DNA from: an uncultured Granulosicoccaceae bacterium
Lineage (GTDB): Bacteria > Pseudomonadota > Gammaproteobacteria > Granulosicoccales > Granulosicoccaceae
NCBI GenBank assembly: GCA_938007995.1
Contig: CALLLW010000006.1
Span: 166,518-230,517 of the forward strand
Direction of reading: 5' to 3'
Length of the DNA stretch: 64,000 nucleotides
Shown: positions 36,554-45,356 of the stretch, in pieces
Layout: each line of letters opens with the position of its first letter
How positions within the stretch are numbered: position 1 is the first letter of the stretch
Made by a program: the position numbers and the translations under genes
The notes under the pieces: generated by a model
The model's input: the letters and a program-made list of their open reading frames with translations, nothing else
Told to the model about the DNA's origin: nothing
The model's database searches: none

Positions 36554-37435
36554 TTATTCCAGCGAAATACTCACGGGTAATTCAGCGCCATCGCGTAAGA
36601 TTGAGATGTCAATGGAAGGTGCTTTGACGAGTTTTCTCAAAGCCCGGATAGCGTTTTTCTGGTTCGCCAGTGCAATTCCGTTGACCCGGGTGATGACATC
36701 GCCGGGCAAAACACCATAGTTGGCCAGCAGCCCGTCCTGTTGTTTTGGAGTGATTCTGTAACCCAGGATTCTACCGTTCTCTCGAAATGGAACGGCACTG
36801 ACCAGTTTGCCGAGGATCGCCGGATTTTTCACCAGCTGATCGCGAATCTCTCTGGGTGACTCTGGTAACTGGATCTGTGCGTCGCCGGATGCATTTGATG
36901 CCGTCTGCTGCTGCAGGTTGCCTCCCGGAAGATTGGCAAAGTTTGCGCTGCCACCTGAGGCGGGTGCTGCCTCGGGTAACTGAAGCTTTTCTATGCGGCC
37001 GGAGTTATCGATCCGTACCTCGTTTTGCAATACTTCTTTAAGCACAGCCCTGCCGGTAATGGTCTCTCCTACACGGAAAACCTCTTCCGGTTTGCCGTTA
37101 GAGCTTATTATGGCCATGGCAGCCTCAGCTGGCTCGGCAGTGTAGACGCCGAGCAGTTTGAGGTTTAACTTGGTTTGTTCAACAGGCCGCTCCCGCACCA
37201 CGGTTTTTACCGGTGCCGCTCCTGCCTTGCCAAAAATATTTTGCTTGGCCGCATCATTGGCAATCTCGACTATCGAAGGAGTACTGGTGGCAGCAACCTC
37301 ATTGACAGTATTTGCCGGCGCGACTATCGCTGCCTGAGTGTCCTTGATCGGCACGAAGCGCAGCACAACTAATGCTGCCGAATAGCCAATCAGGATGACT
37401 AACAAACGACTTACCCATGGTGCCAGTCTGGCCAT
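36554..37435 (-). CDS. gspC: Type II secretion system protein GspC
   Basis: Inner-membrane component that links the platform to the secretin, 293 residues. One membrane helix (about 9-27) is followed by the periplasmic homology region (about 65-140, with KLLGVYTAEP and FRVGETI) that binds the GspD N0 domain, a Q/G-rich linker, and a C-terminal PDZ domain (about 215-290) with LLANYGVLPGDVITRVNGI. Length and order are typical. It is the first gene of the gspC-D-E-F block read leftwards. Confidence 0.93.
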   Translation of the reverse strand: MARLAPWVSRLLVILIGYSAALVVLRFVPIKDTQAAIVAPANTVNEVAATSTPSIVEIANDAAKQNIFGKAGAAPVKTVVRERPVEQTKLNLKLLGVYTAEPAEAAMAIISSNGKPEEVFRVGETITGRAVLKEVLQNEVRIDNSGRIEKLQLPEAAPASGGSANFANLPGGNLQQQTASNASGDAQIQLPESPREIRDQLVKNPAILGKLVSAVPFRENGRILGYRITPKQQDGLLANYGVLPGDVITRVNGIALANQKNAIRALRKLVKAPSIDISILRDGAELPVSISLE

Positions 37436-37922
37436 TTTAGAAATCTCTGTACGCGCGTGGGAATAACGGGAAAGCAGCCATCTTGGATAGCGCCCACCGA
37501 ATATGATACACGCTGGGGCTCGTAAATTGGCTTTTCAATACAGTTACAGATGCCGCATATCTCGTGCCGAAGCCTGTATTTTTACGTCCACAGCTTGTGA
37601 AGGGTTTATTTATAGAGTGAGTCTGGTCGGGCAAGTTCTGTCGGACTTGTTCAGATTGACAGTGATTAACGTGAATTTTGCGTACGAGTGCAATATCTGC
37701 AGGCCGAAGCAGCGACGGCTCAAGCCGATTCATTGATCAATAAGCTGGAGTTACTGCGGAGCGAGGGAAGATTTTCTGCAGCAAAATATCACAGAGGATT
37801 ACGTCGTGCGGCATCGGGGCCGGTTTGCAAAGCTGAGCTGCCGAGACTGTCTTCTGATTTGATGGGTGTTTTCAGGTCACCGCCGTGCCGAAAGCCCGGC
37901 ACGGCAGCAAAGGAATAGATGG
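37436..37922. other. Region upstream of gspC, with a hairpin after the HU-like gene
   Basis: About 490 bp that must contain the promoter of the gsp genes. A hairpin GCCGTGCCG-6-CGGCACGGC at 37882-37905 lies just beyond the HU-like gene and may end its transcript, although no T-tract follows. A 76-codon plus-strand frame (37688-37918, GTG start) has a protein-like sequence (AQADSLINKLELLRSEGR) but no recognised family and no ribosome binding site. Confidence 0.4.
37688..37918 (+). CDS. Possible small hypothetical protein
   Basis: A frame of 76 residues starting with GTG. The middle part is helical and charged (DSLINKLELLRSEGRFSAAK), which is more protein-like than most chance frames here. No family is recognised and no ribosome binding site precedes it. 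Its end overlaps the hairpin behind the HU-like gene. It may equally be a chance frame. Confidence 0.2.
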   Translation: MQYLQAEAATAQADSLINKLELLRSEGRFSAAKYHRGLRRAASGPVCKAELPRLSSDLMGVFRSPPCRKPGTAAKE

Positions 37923-38336
37923 TTAAACCATTTCCTTCAGGTTCTTCAGTGGCAGCAGCTTGACTACTTTGCGGGCAGGCTTCGCTTTAAACATCATTTC
38001 TTCACCGGTAAACGGGTTGGTGCCTTTGCGCGCTTTGGTCGCCTTCTTGGTAATACGCTTCACTTTGAAAAGGCCAGGCATGTTGAAGACACCTGGTCCG
38101 CGAGAACCGATGTTCTTGCCAATAAGCCCTGAGAGTGACTCTATGACAGCAGATACATCACCTTTGGTCAGTTCTGTTTCCTCTGCGATATGCGCGAGAA
38201 TTTCAGACTTGGTTGGTGGCTTTTTGCCGGCGGCTGCCGCTTTTTTCTTAGACGCTTTCTTCTTAGAGACTTTCTTCTTGCTGACAACTTTTTTCTTGCC
38301 AACAGCCTTTTTCTTAGCAGCTTTTTTCTTCGCCAT
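37923..38336 (-). CDS. HU-family DNA-binding protein with lysine/alanine-rich N-terminal tail
   Basis: Nucleoid-associated protein of 137 residues. The first 40 residues are almost only K, A, S and V in repeats such as AKKKAAKKKA and VSKKK, resembling the tails of eukaryotic H1-type histones. Residues 42-135 form an HU/IHF domain: PTKSEILAHIAEET, LIGKNIGSRGPGVFNMPG and the basic arm segment ARKGTNPFTGEEM. Standard HU is about 90 residues, so the tail is an addition. The ATG at 38336 (MAKKKAA) is preferred over the ATG at 38351. Members with such tails occur in several gammaproteobacteria. Confidence 0.88.
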   Translation of the reverse strand: MAKKKAAKKKAVGKKKVVSKKKVSKKKASKKKAAAAGKKPPTKSEILAHIAEETELTKGDVSAVIESLSGLIGKNIGSRGPGVFNMPGLFKVKRITKKATKARKGTNPFTGEEMMFKAKPARKVVKLLPLKNLKEMV

Positions 38337-38659
38337 GTTCGTATTACCCATAGAGTAGTTTTGTATACAAAATACCAGCAGCGGTAAACAGGCACTTATT
38401 GGATTGTTTCCAAAAGTTCATGTTGTTAAATGCTGGTGACTGGTAGTTAATGTAGTTTCATTAACCGTGCGTGTACGCGGGGCGGATAATACAGCAATTG
38501 ACTTTTTTTCCAACAAGATTTTACTGAAATTACCTAAATTTATAGGGTTTTATTCGTGTGTGGGCAAAAAAAACCTTTATTTGCAGTGTTTTGACAAAGA
38601 TATTAAAGGGCTTAAGTTACAGCTTTGTGCAGATGCGGTAATGCTAACTACGATCGAAA
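38337..38659. other. Region between the HU-like gene and metW
   Basis: About 320 AT-rich bases that should contain the promoter of the HU-like gene and the end of the met transcript. T-runs (for example TTTTTTT near 38503 and AAAAAAA near 38566) occur, but no paired stem accompanies them. No gene is seen. Confidence 0.35.
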
Positions 38660-39313
38660 TTAACGTGAATTACGGAAAACTTTGTTATGGGTTTTCTTGG
38701 ATGTTATTTCATATAAAGCAGTTTCACTAAATAAATTAGGCATGATGCGAGTGCCAAAACTACGATCATGGGTGTTGTTCACCGCTGCTCGCCTGACAAT
38801 ATCTATCTCAAGCTCGGCGCACAGGTTTTCAAAATCTCTCAGCGTACACAGGTGAGTGTTAGGCGTGTCATGCCACTGATGCGGCAGTGAGCGAGTACGT
38901 GGCATTTTGCCAAGCAGACCAAGCGACATCCGGTTACTCCAAAAGCCCATGTTTGGAAAAGAAACTATGCCTCGTACACCGACCCTGACCATCTCAAGAA
39001 GTGTATGAGCAGGGTAGCGGAGCGTTTGTATCGAGTGTGTAGTGAGCACATAATCGAATGAGCGGTCATCAAAATTCTCAAGGCCCAGTTCAATGTCTCT
39101 GTGCACGACGTTGAGTCCTTTTGCCAGACAGGCCCTGATATCGACCTGAGATATTTCCATACCGTAGCCAGTGGTGTTTTTGGTCTTTGCCAGCAACGCC
39201 AACAAGGTGCCATCGCCGCAGGCAAGATCGAGTATCCGGCTATTGGGTTCAATCCAGTCCTGTATACGGCGAAGGTCAGTACGGATTTGTTGCATTTGCG
39301 GGTTTGAATTCAT
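38660..39313 (-). CDS. metW: Methionine biosynthesis protein MetW
   Basis: Class I methyltransferase-fold partner of MetX, 217 residues from the ATG at 39313. SAM-binding motif I is [12 protein letters not shown] near residue 29. The family signatures [17 protein letters not shown] (here [12 protein letters not shown]), [11 protein letters not shown] and [20 protein letters not shown] follow. In several proteobacteria MetW is required for or activates MetX acyltransferase. The start codon overlaps the metX stop (ATGA), a strong sign of translational coupling. Upstream alternative starts inside metX are rejected for that reason. Confidence 0.95.
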   Translation of the reverse strand: MNSNPQMQQIRTDLRRIQDWIEPNSRILDLACGDGTLLALLAKTKNTTGYGMEISQVDIRACLAKGLNVVHRDIELGLENFDDRSFDYVLTTHSIQTLRYPAHTLLEMVRVGVRGIVSFPNMGFWSNRMSLGLLGKMPRTRSLPHQWHDTPNTHLCTLRDFENLCAELEIDIVRRAAVNNTHDRSFGTRIMPNLFSETALYEITSKKTHNKVFRNSR

Positions 39314-40542
39314 ACCCGATCTCTGAGCTGAATGTTGCCAAGCCAACTGGCAATTGTGTCAGTGTAGTCTGCAATCGGCATCAAAAAAGAATCGTGGCCA
39401 CTGATTGACTGAATAATCGTTGATGACACATTCAGCCCGGCCAGCATCATTGCATTGACAATCTCTTCCGAGCGTTCAGATGAAAACCGCCAGTCGGAAG
39501 TAAAAGAGATAACCAGTGCGCGTGCTTTAATCTGTTCAAATGCGGTGACCAGGTCGTTATTAAACGCTCTCGCCGGATCAAAATAGTCCAGTGCCTTGGT
39601 CATCAGCAGATAGGTGTTGGCGTCAAATCGATCAACAAAAGAGGCACCCTGATAGCGCAGATAGCTTTCTACCTGAAACTCAACTTCGTAGTTGAAATTC
39701 AGTTTATCGGCTCTTAATTCGCGACCGAACTTTTCACGCATCGCGTCTTCAGAGAGATAGGTAATGTGCCCAAGCATTCTTGCCAGCATTAAACCGCGAC
39801 GTGGAACGGTGTTGTGGTCAAAGTATCGCCCTTCGTGAAACTCGGGGTCCGTCATGATGGCCTGGCGCGCCACTTCATTAAACGCTACGTTTTGTGCGGA
39901 TAACTTCGGTGCTGATGCCACCAGCAGTATGTGATCGACAAGATCGGGGTAGTCGATAGCCCATTGCAAACCCTGCATGGCACCAAGGCTGCCGCCAACA
40001 ACGGCAGTCCAGTGATCAAGGCCAAGGTGTTCCATCAGCATCTTCTGACTGTTGACCCAGTCACCGCAGGTGACTATCGGGAAGTCAGGCCCGTACAGCA
40101 CGCCGGTTTGCGGGTTCACCGAAAGTGGACCGGTACTGCCTCGGCAACCGCCAAGGTTGTTCGAGCAGACAACAAAAAAGCGATCAGTGTCTATTGCCTT
40201 GCCGGGCCCGATGCAGCTGTCCCACCAACCGGATTTTTCATCGTCAGTGCTGTGTTTGCCTGCAGCATGGTGATCACCGGACAGCGCATGGCACACCAGA
40301 ACCGCATTGGTTCTATCGTTATTTAATGTACCGTAGGTTTCAAATACCAGTTCATGTGCGCCAAGCACCTGGCCACAGTCAAGTGTTAACGGCTGATCGA
40401 ATTTGGCAAGTTGTGGTGTGACAACCAGCGGTGTTGCAGCCTGAGTCTGTGAGTCTGCCACAGCTGTGTGTTCCGCCTGGCTATTAACTTGATCAGGGAC
40501 CTGGCCGAGGACCTCGGTACCTGAGCCGGTGCTTTCTGACAT
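39310..40542 (-). CDS. metX: Homoserine O-acyltransferase MetX
   Basis: Alpha/beta-hydrolase-fold enzyme that activates homoserine for methionine synthesis, 410 residues. The nucleophile serine sits in [14 protein letters not shown]; the acid is in FTSDWRFS and the base in [19 protein letters not shown] and [14 protein letters not shown] are family signatures. A polar extension of about 38 residues precedes the domain; it is absent from most relatives, so the true start could be further in. Whether acetyl-CoA or succinyl-CoA is used cannot be told by eye; many gammaproteobacterial MetX proteins with a MetW partner use succinyl-CoA. It overlaps metW by 4 bases. Confidence 0.95.
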   Translation of the reverse strand: MSESTGSGTEVLGQVPDQVNSQAEHTAVADSQTQAATPLVVTPQLAKFDQPLTLDCGQVLGAHELVFETYGTLNNDRTNAVLVCHALSGDHHAAGKHSTDDEKSGWWDSCIGPGKAIDTDRFFVVCSNNLGGCRGSTGPLSVNPQTGVLYGPDFPIVTCGDWVNSQKMLMEHLGLDHWTAVVGGSLGAMQGLQWAIDYPDLVDHILLVASAPKLSAQNVAFNEVARQAIMTDPEFHEGRYFDHNTVPRRGLMLARMLGHITYLSEDAMREKFGRELRADKLNFNYEVEFQVESYLRYQGASFVDRFDANTYLLMTKALDYFDPARAFNNDLVTAFEQIKARALVISFTSDWRFSSERSEEIVNAMMLAGLNVSSTIIQSISGHDSFLMPIADYTDTIASWLGNIQLRDRV

Positions 40543-40553
40543 GGTTCAGTGCG

Positions 40554-41087
40554 TTACCTTAGACCAAGCACTATCTTGATAAAGTACAGGATAAGGATCG
40601 CCACCAGAGGCGACAGATCCAGTCCATTGAATGGCGGTAGCATTCTTTGAATCGGATTAAGGATGGGCGATGTAACGCTGTTGAGCAAACCTGATAGCGC
40701 ATGCCCGCCCGGGCTGACCCAGCTGAGTATCACCCGCACGATAATTGTGATGAGGAATACATCAATGGCAGTGCCAAGCACTCCCAGTAGCGCCAGTGGC
40801 AGTGCTGCGACCCAGGTCGCTCCGCCCAGTGCAGTAAGCAGAATATATTTCACCAGCAGGATCAGGAACACCAGTACCAACGCTGGAATATCGTGACCGC
40901 CGATACCCGGTACGATTTTTCGCAATGGCATCAGGAACGGGTTCGTAGCCCTGACCACCAGATCACCCACCGGGTTACTGAAACTTGCTCTGGTAAACTG
41001 CATGATGAAACGCAGCATCACAATGAAAGCAAAAATATCGAAAATTGTGGAAATCAGAAATTGAAATCCACCGCTGAAATTACCCAT
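40554..41087 (-). CDS. yggT: YggT family integral membrane protein
   Basis: Membrane protein of 177 residues with two YGGT repeats (about 8-80 and 95-175), each beginning with a membrane helix and containing the NPFLMPLRKIVPG or NPIQRMLPPFNG type loop. It lies between proC and metX, as in pseudomonads, 11 bp from the metX start. YggT proteins are linked to osmotic shock tolerance and cell-shape processes in other bacteria. The exact function is not established. Confidence 0.94.
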   Translation of the reverse strand: MGNFSGGFQFLISTIFDIFAFIVMLRFIMQFTRASFSNPVGDLVVRATNPFLMPLRKIVPGIGGHDIPALVLVFLILLVKYILLTALGGATWVAALPLALLGVLGTAIDVFLITIIVRVILSWVSPGGHALSGLLNSVTSPILNPIQRMLPPFNGLDLSPLVAILILYFIKIVLGLR

Positions 41088-41128
41088 AAGATGTTGTCCG
41101 GAATTGTCTGGTACAGATTGTAGCTAAC

Positions 41129-41971
41129 TTAATCGCCGAGTTCCCTGCCGAGCTCAAAAGCGCGATGATTGGCCGCCTGCATAGCACGTAGTACCACTGC
41201 TCTGAATTGATCTTTATCAAAGCTGTTCAAAGCGGCTTCTGTTGTGCCTGCCGGTGAAGTAACATTTTTTCTCAAGCGGGCAGCGTCAATGTTTCCATTG
41301 CCGTCAGATTGGTGCGCCGATTGAGCCACCATTTGAGCCGCACCCAATGCGGTTTGTGTGGCAAAGCTTACGGCCAGATCGTGCTGCAAGCCAAGCTCTT
41401 TTGCAGCATCTGTCATCGCCTCAATCATAAGAAAAAAGTACGCCGGCCCCGAGCCGGACAGCGCCGTGATAGCGTCAAGTTGCGATTCTTCTTTGACCCA
41501 GGCAGTTTGTCCTGCTGCCTGGAGAATGTCTTCTGCTATTTTTCTTTGTGAAGCCGTCACAGTGTCGTCAGCGTAAAGCCCGGTGGCACCCTGCTGTATC
41601 AGTGCCGGTGTGTTTGGCATACACCTGACAATAGCAATGTTTTTTTCAGCACCGTTAGCCCAGTTCAGCATGTCGCTGGTTAATACACCTGCGGCAATAG
41701 AAATGAGCAACTGATTGTCGAGTGCGTCAGTAATGTCACTTAATACTGATTTCATCTGCTGCGGCTTGACGGCCAGTACAACAGCAGTTGCAGCGGTGAC
41801 AGCATCACGGTTGCTGCTCGCAACTGTCACGTTCCATTTTTCTGCGGCGGCGGTTGTTGAATCCGTCTGAGGGTCAGCAACAAGGATATCACTGCCACTG
41901 GTGCCATTGGCTATGAGACCTCCAATCAGGCTTTGCGCCATATTGCCGCAACCGATAAACGCTATCTTCAT
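41129..41971 (-). CDS. proC: Pyrroline-5-carboxylate reductase
   Basis: Catalyses the last step of proline synthesis, NAD(P)H-dependent reduction of pyrroline-5-carboxylate. The 280 residues match the family length. The dinucleotide fold starts MKIAFIGCGNMAQSLIGGL. AVKPQQMKSVL, RCMPNTPALIQQGATGLYA and the C-terminal active-site segment ALSGSGPAYFFLMIEAM and SPAGTTEAAL follow in order. It is between tal and yggT, all on the same strand. The yggS-proC-yggT order is conserved in many gammaproteobacteria; here tal has been inserted. Confidence 0.97.
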   Translation of the reverse strand: MKIAFIGCGNMAQSLIGGLIANGTSGSDILVADPQTDSTTAAAEKWNVTVASSNRDAVTAATAVVLAVKPQQMKSVLSDITDALDNQLLISIAAGVLTSDMLNWANGAEKNIAIVRCMPNTPALIQQGATGLYADDTVTASQRKIAEDILQAAGQTAWVKEESQLDAITALSGSGPAYFFLMIEAMTDAAKELGLQHDLAVSFATQTALGAAQMVAQSAHQSDGNGNIDAARLRKNVTSPAGTTEAALNSFDKDQFRAVVLRAMQAANHRAFELGRELGD

Positions 41972-42010
41972 GTTGTTCGAACACCGTCCTTTATCGAAGT
42001 ATGCAAAACG

Positions 42011-43132
42011 CTACGACTTGTACTTGTTGCTCTCGTCAGTGATAGCTTCGAGCAGTCGGTCAAACGCCTCACTGAAAGACGCGACACCACTGGCTTCCAG
42101 TCGGCTGGTTATTTCTGCCAGATCAATATCGAGTTCAGCCAGAGAGTCGAGCGTCGACTGTGCCTGAATCAGGTTGTTTTCCAATCGGTTCTCTACCACA
42201 CCATGATCTCTGAAAGCATCCATGGTTTTAGGTGGCACGGTATTTACTGTGTTTGGGCCCATCAGTTCTTCTACATAATAAACATCACTGTAAGCAGGGT
42301 TTTTAGTGCCGGTGGAGGCCCACAGCAATCGTTGTGGAATAGCGCCGAGTTCAGCAAGCTTCGAAAACTGTGCGCTGTCAAAGATGTTTTGATAGTAGCT
42401 GTACGCTACCTTGGCATTGTCAATGGCAACTTTACCCATCAGCAGTTTGGCTGCGGCCTGATTACTGTGCGCTTCAAGTGCGGCATCTACTTCGGAGTCG
42501 ACCCGGCTTACAAAGAAACTTGCCACTGATGCGATTTTATTGATCGGTTGATTATCTGCTGCGCGTCGTTCGAGGCCCTTTATATAAGCCTGCACAATTT
42601 GTTTGTACCTCTCAATCGAAAACAATAGTGTGACATTAACGCTAATGCCGCGAGCCGTGAGTTCTTCAAACGCTTTTACCCCTTCTATCGTGCCGGGTAC
42701 CTTGATCATGACATTGTCGCGATTAAGCAATCCATGTAGCTCTATCGCCTCTGCTATTGTGCCATCAGTATCGTGTGCCAGACCCGGTGATACTTCGAGG
42801 CTCACCATGCCGTCGTCACCCCGGCTGTCGAGATAGGTTTGCCGGAACGCATCAGCCGCCCTGCCAATATCTGAAATTGCCAGCTGCTTGAAGATATCCA
42901 TTGCGCTAATAGCAGGGTCACTGGTTACGATCTTTTTTATCTCGGCATCGTACTCGTCAGTGTTGGCGATAGCGCTTTCAAAGATAGACGGATTTGAGGT
43001 CATGCCACGTAGCTGATCATCGTTGATGTAACGATCCAGTTCGCCATTGTCGAACATGCTGCGCTGAATGTAATCGAGCCACAGGCTCTGACCAAGTTCG
43101 ACGGCGGTGACTAACGGATTGTTCTGTGGCAT
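42011..43132 (-). CDS. tal: Transaldolase
   Basis: Non-oxidative pentose phosphate enzyme that moves a dihydroxyacetone unit between sugar phosphates by a lysine Schiff base. It has 373 residues, the longer form also known from actinobacteria and cyanobacteria, compared with about 317 in E. coli TalB. Visible are GMTSNPSIFESAI near residue 44, the Schiff-base lysine in MIKVPGT, INVTLLFSIERY and SRVDSEVD. It stands between proC and yggS in place of the usual close proC-yggS junction, and a REP-like hairpin lies upstream. That suggests an insertion into the conserved gene order. Confidence 0.94.
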   Translation of the reverse strand: MPQNNPLVTAVELGQSLWLDYIQRSMFDNGELDRYINDDQLRGMTSNPSIFESAIANTDEYDAEIKKIVTSDPAISAMDIFKQLAISDIGRAADAFRQTYLDSRGDDGMVSLEVSPGLAHDTDGTIAEAIELHGLLNRDNVMIKVPGTIEGVKAFEELTARGISVNVTLLFSIERYKQIVQAYIKGLERRAADNQPINKIASVASFFVSRVDSEVDAALEAHSNQAAAKLLMGKVAIDNAKVAYSYYQNIFDSAQFSKLAELGAIPQRLLWASTGTKNPAYSDVYYVEELMGPNTVNTVPPKTMDAFRDHGVVENRLENNLIQAQSTLDSLAELDIDLAEITSRLEASGVASFSEAFDRLLEAITDESNKYKS

Positions 43133-43279
43133 GAGAGTCCTGAGGTTTACGCTTGCGCGTATGATAGCTGTTTTTATCGTGCCTACGGTAACTACTCTTG
43201 CACGCAGCAGATACGCTGGATGCGCTGTGGCTTCTGCCCCTCAGTGGTATCTTTTAGATTTAGCGGCTACTCTCAGCGG

Positions 43280-43345
43280 TAGGCCGGCATAAGCCGGAGG
43301 CGTATCCGGCAACAATAAAACGCCTAGTGCGAAACGCCTGATGCG
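43280..43345. repeat. REP-like element with GTAG foot and paired hairpins
   Basis: The element starts GTAGGCCGG and contains CCGGC-4-GCCGG and CCGGA-6-TCCGG hairpins, then GGCGT and ACGCC blocks that can pair. It resembles E. coli REP units in both sequence and arrangement. It lies in the spacer between yggS and tal. No T-tract is associated with it. Confidence 0.6.
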
Positions 43346-43413
43346 TTGTCACTAATGTACAGCTGCAGAAGTATTTGCAGAAGTATTCGCTGTCAGCGCT
43401 GCCAGCCTGTTCT

Positions 43414-44124
43414 CTATTTATGTTTTTCGCGAGCACCGAACACCGCAGTACCAATACGCACCATGGTTGCGCCCTCTGCAATTGCCGCTTCCATATCGCC
43501 TGACATTCCCATTGATAAGGTGTCAACGCTCGGGTGATCCCGGCTGAGCTTCTGATACCACTCAGATAATTCGGCAAACACTGCACGTTGTTCAGCTAAC
43601 CCTTCGCGTGGTGCCGGAATCGCCATCAGACCGCGTAGCGTTAAGTGATCAGCCCTGGCAATACAGTCTGCCAGCGCCTCAAGCTCATTAATGCTGCAGC
43701 CGGACTTTGAGTCCTCGGCATCCAGTTTCAGCTGAATACAGATATTAAGTGGCTGGCTATCCGGGTCGCGTTGTTGATCCAGACGGGTGGCGATTTTGAT
43801 GCGATCAACTCCCTGCACCCAGTCATAGTGGCTGGCGATAAGTTTGGTCTTGTTCGACTGAATATGGCCGATGTAATGCCAGGTAAGGCCGAGTTCTTTT
43901 AGTTCCAGGCTTTTCCCGGCTCCCTCGTCAGCATAGTTTTCGCCGAACTCGATTTGACCCTCTGCCGCAGCCGCCCGAATCAGAGATGCAGGTTTGGTTT
44001 TACTAACGGCCAGCAATTTGACGCTACCTGGCTTACGTGCATGGTTTTGCTCACAACGGGCGATTTCCTCCCGCACAGATTTGATGTGCCGGGCGACGGT
44101 ATCGGGGTTGAAAGCAGTAGTCAT
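43414..44124 (-). CDS. yggS: PLP homeostasis protein YggS (PROSC family)
   Basis: Pyridoxal-phosphate-binding protein of 236 residues involved in vitamin B6 and amino-acid homeostasis. The start is the ATG at 44124, preceded by AGGAA; an in-frame GTG at 44172 extends it without family similarity. The PLP lysine lies in LLAVSKTKPASLI (about residue 38), followed by FGENYADEG, WHYIGHIQSNK and the C-terminal LSMGMSGDMEAAIAEGATMVRIGT. It is divergent from pilT with about 150 bp between the starts, the same arrangement as in P. aeruginosa. Confidence 0.96.
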   Translation of the reverse strand: MTTAFNPDTVARHIKSVREEIARCEQNHARKPGSVKLLAVSKTKPASLIRAAAAEGQIEFGENYADEGAGKSLELKELGLTWHYIGHIQSNKTKLIASHYDWVQGVDRIKIATRLDQQRDPDSQPLNICIQLKLDAEDSKSGCSINELEALADCIARADHLTLRGLMAIPAPREGLAEQRAVFAELSEWYQKLSRDHPSVDTLSMGMSGDMEAAIAEGATMVRIGTAVFGAREKHK

Positions 44125-44277
44125 AAGGGTTTCCTGATCTAGATTTCGATCTGCGAGGCTGACTGGTGTCACAGGCTTGATATTGGCCCTAATAAAATCT
44201 TAAGGCTTGTCGATAGGTTCTCAAGCAGGCACAGAATTGTGCAACTCAAATTTAACGAGAAACTCCAGGATCGATCA

Positions 44278-45312
44278 ATGGATATTTCACAGCTATTAAC
44301 TTTCAGCGTGAAAAACGGCGCGTCTGATCTGCACTTGTCAGCAGAGTTACCGCCAATGATTCGTGTTGACGGTGATATCCGTCGCGTCAATGTACCCGAG
44401 CTGGAAGCCGGCGCGGTGCAGTCGATGGTCTACGACGTCATGAACGATAAACAGCGTAAAGAGTTTGAAGAGAAACTGGAAGTGGATTTCTCCTTCGAGC
44501 TGCCTGATATTGCTCGATTCCGTGTTAATGCATTTAACCATGCACGAGGATGCGGTGCGGTATTCAGAACTATTCCGAGTGAGGTACTGACTCTCGAGCA
44601 GATTGGTGCGCCACCGATCTTTCAGGAAATTTCAGAGTTTCCACGTGGCATCGTATTGGTAACAGGTCCGACCGGTTCTGGTAAGTCAACAACGCTTGCC
44701 GCGATGATGGACTACAAAAACGAGACTGAGCTGGGTCACATCCTGACCATTGAGGATCCGATTGAATTTGTCCATCAGAGCAAAAAGTGTCTGGTGAATC
44801 AGCGTGAAGTCCATCGTGATACCCACGGTTTTAATGAAGCGCTGAGATCAGCACTGCGTGAAGATCCGGATACGATTCTGGTTGGTGAAATGCGTGATCA
44901 GGAAACCATCAGTCTGGCACTGACTGCAGCAGAAACCGGTCACCTGGTATTCGGCACACTGCACACCAGTTCAGCGGCCAAGACCATCGACAGAATCGTT
45001 GATGTTTTCCCGGCTGGCGAAAAACCGATGGTTCGTTCAATGTTGTCTGAATCATTAAAAGCGGTTATTTCGCAGACACTATTGAAAAAAGTAGGTGGCG
45101 GTCGTGTTGCAGCCCATGAAATTATGATGGGAACACCGGCAATCAGAAACCTGATTCGTGAAGACAAAGTCGCGCAGATGTACTCGGCAATTCAAACCGG
45201 TCAGGCGGCAGGTATGCAGACTCTCGATCAAAACCTGAAGAAGCTCGTCGATAAAGGGCTGGTGACTCTTGAAGACGCCAAGCGTAAAGCGGCTAACCCA
45301 GACGCACTATAA
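44278..45312 (+). CDS. pilT: Type IV pilus retraction ATPase PilT
   Basis: Hexameric cytoplasmic ATPase that disassembles the type IV pilus and powers twitching, 344 residues, the same length as P. aeruginosa PilT. The ATG at 44278 follows CCAGGA; an upstream in-frame start at 44239 adds 13 atypical residues. The PAS-like N-domain begins MDISQLLTFSVKNGASDLHL. Walker A is GPTGSGKST (about 130-138), with ILTIEDPIEFVH, DPDTILVGEMRD and TGHLVFGTLHT following. The C-terminal AIRNLIREDK motif needed for retraction is intact. pilU follows 44 bp later. Confidence 0.97.
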   Translation: MDISQLLTFSVKNGASDLHLSAELPPMIRVDGDIRRVNVPELEAGAVQSMVYDVMNDKQRKEFEEKLEVDFSFELPDIARFRVNAFNHARGCGAVFRTIPSEVLTLEQIGAPPIFQEISEFPRGIVLVTGPTGSGKSTTLAAMMDYKNETELGHILTIEDPIEFVHQSKKCLVNQREVHRDTHGFNEALRSALREDPDTILVGEMRDQETISLALTAAETGHLVFGTLHTSSAAKTIDRIVDVFPAGEKPMVRSMLSESLKAVISQTLLKKVGGGRVAAHEIMMGTPAIRNLIREDKVAQMYSAIQTGQAAGMQTLDQNLKKLVDKGLVTLEDAKRKAANPDAL

Positions 45313-45356
45313 CAACTAACAACAGCACGAAAAAACGCCAGAACGGGGCAGCGATA

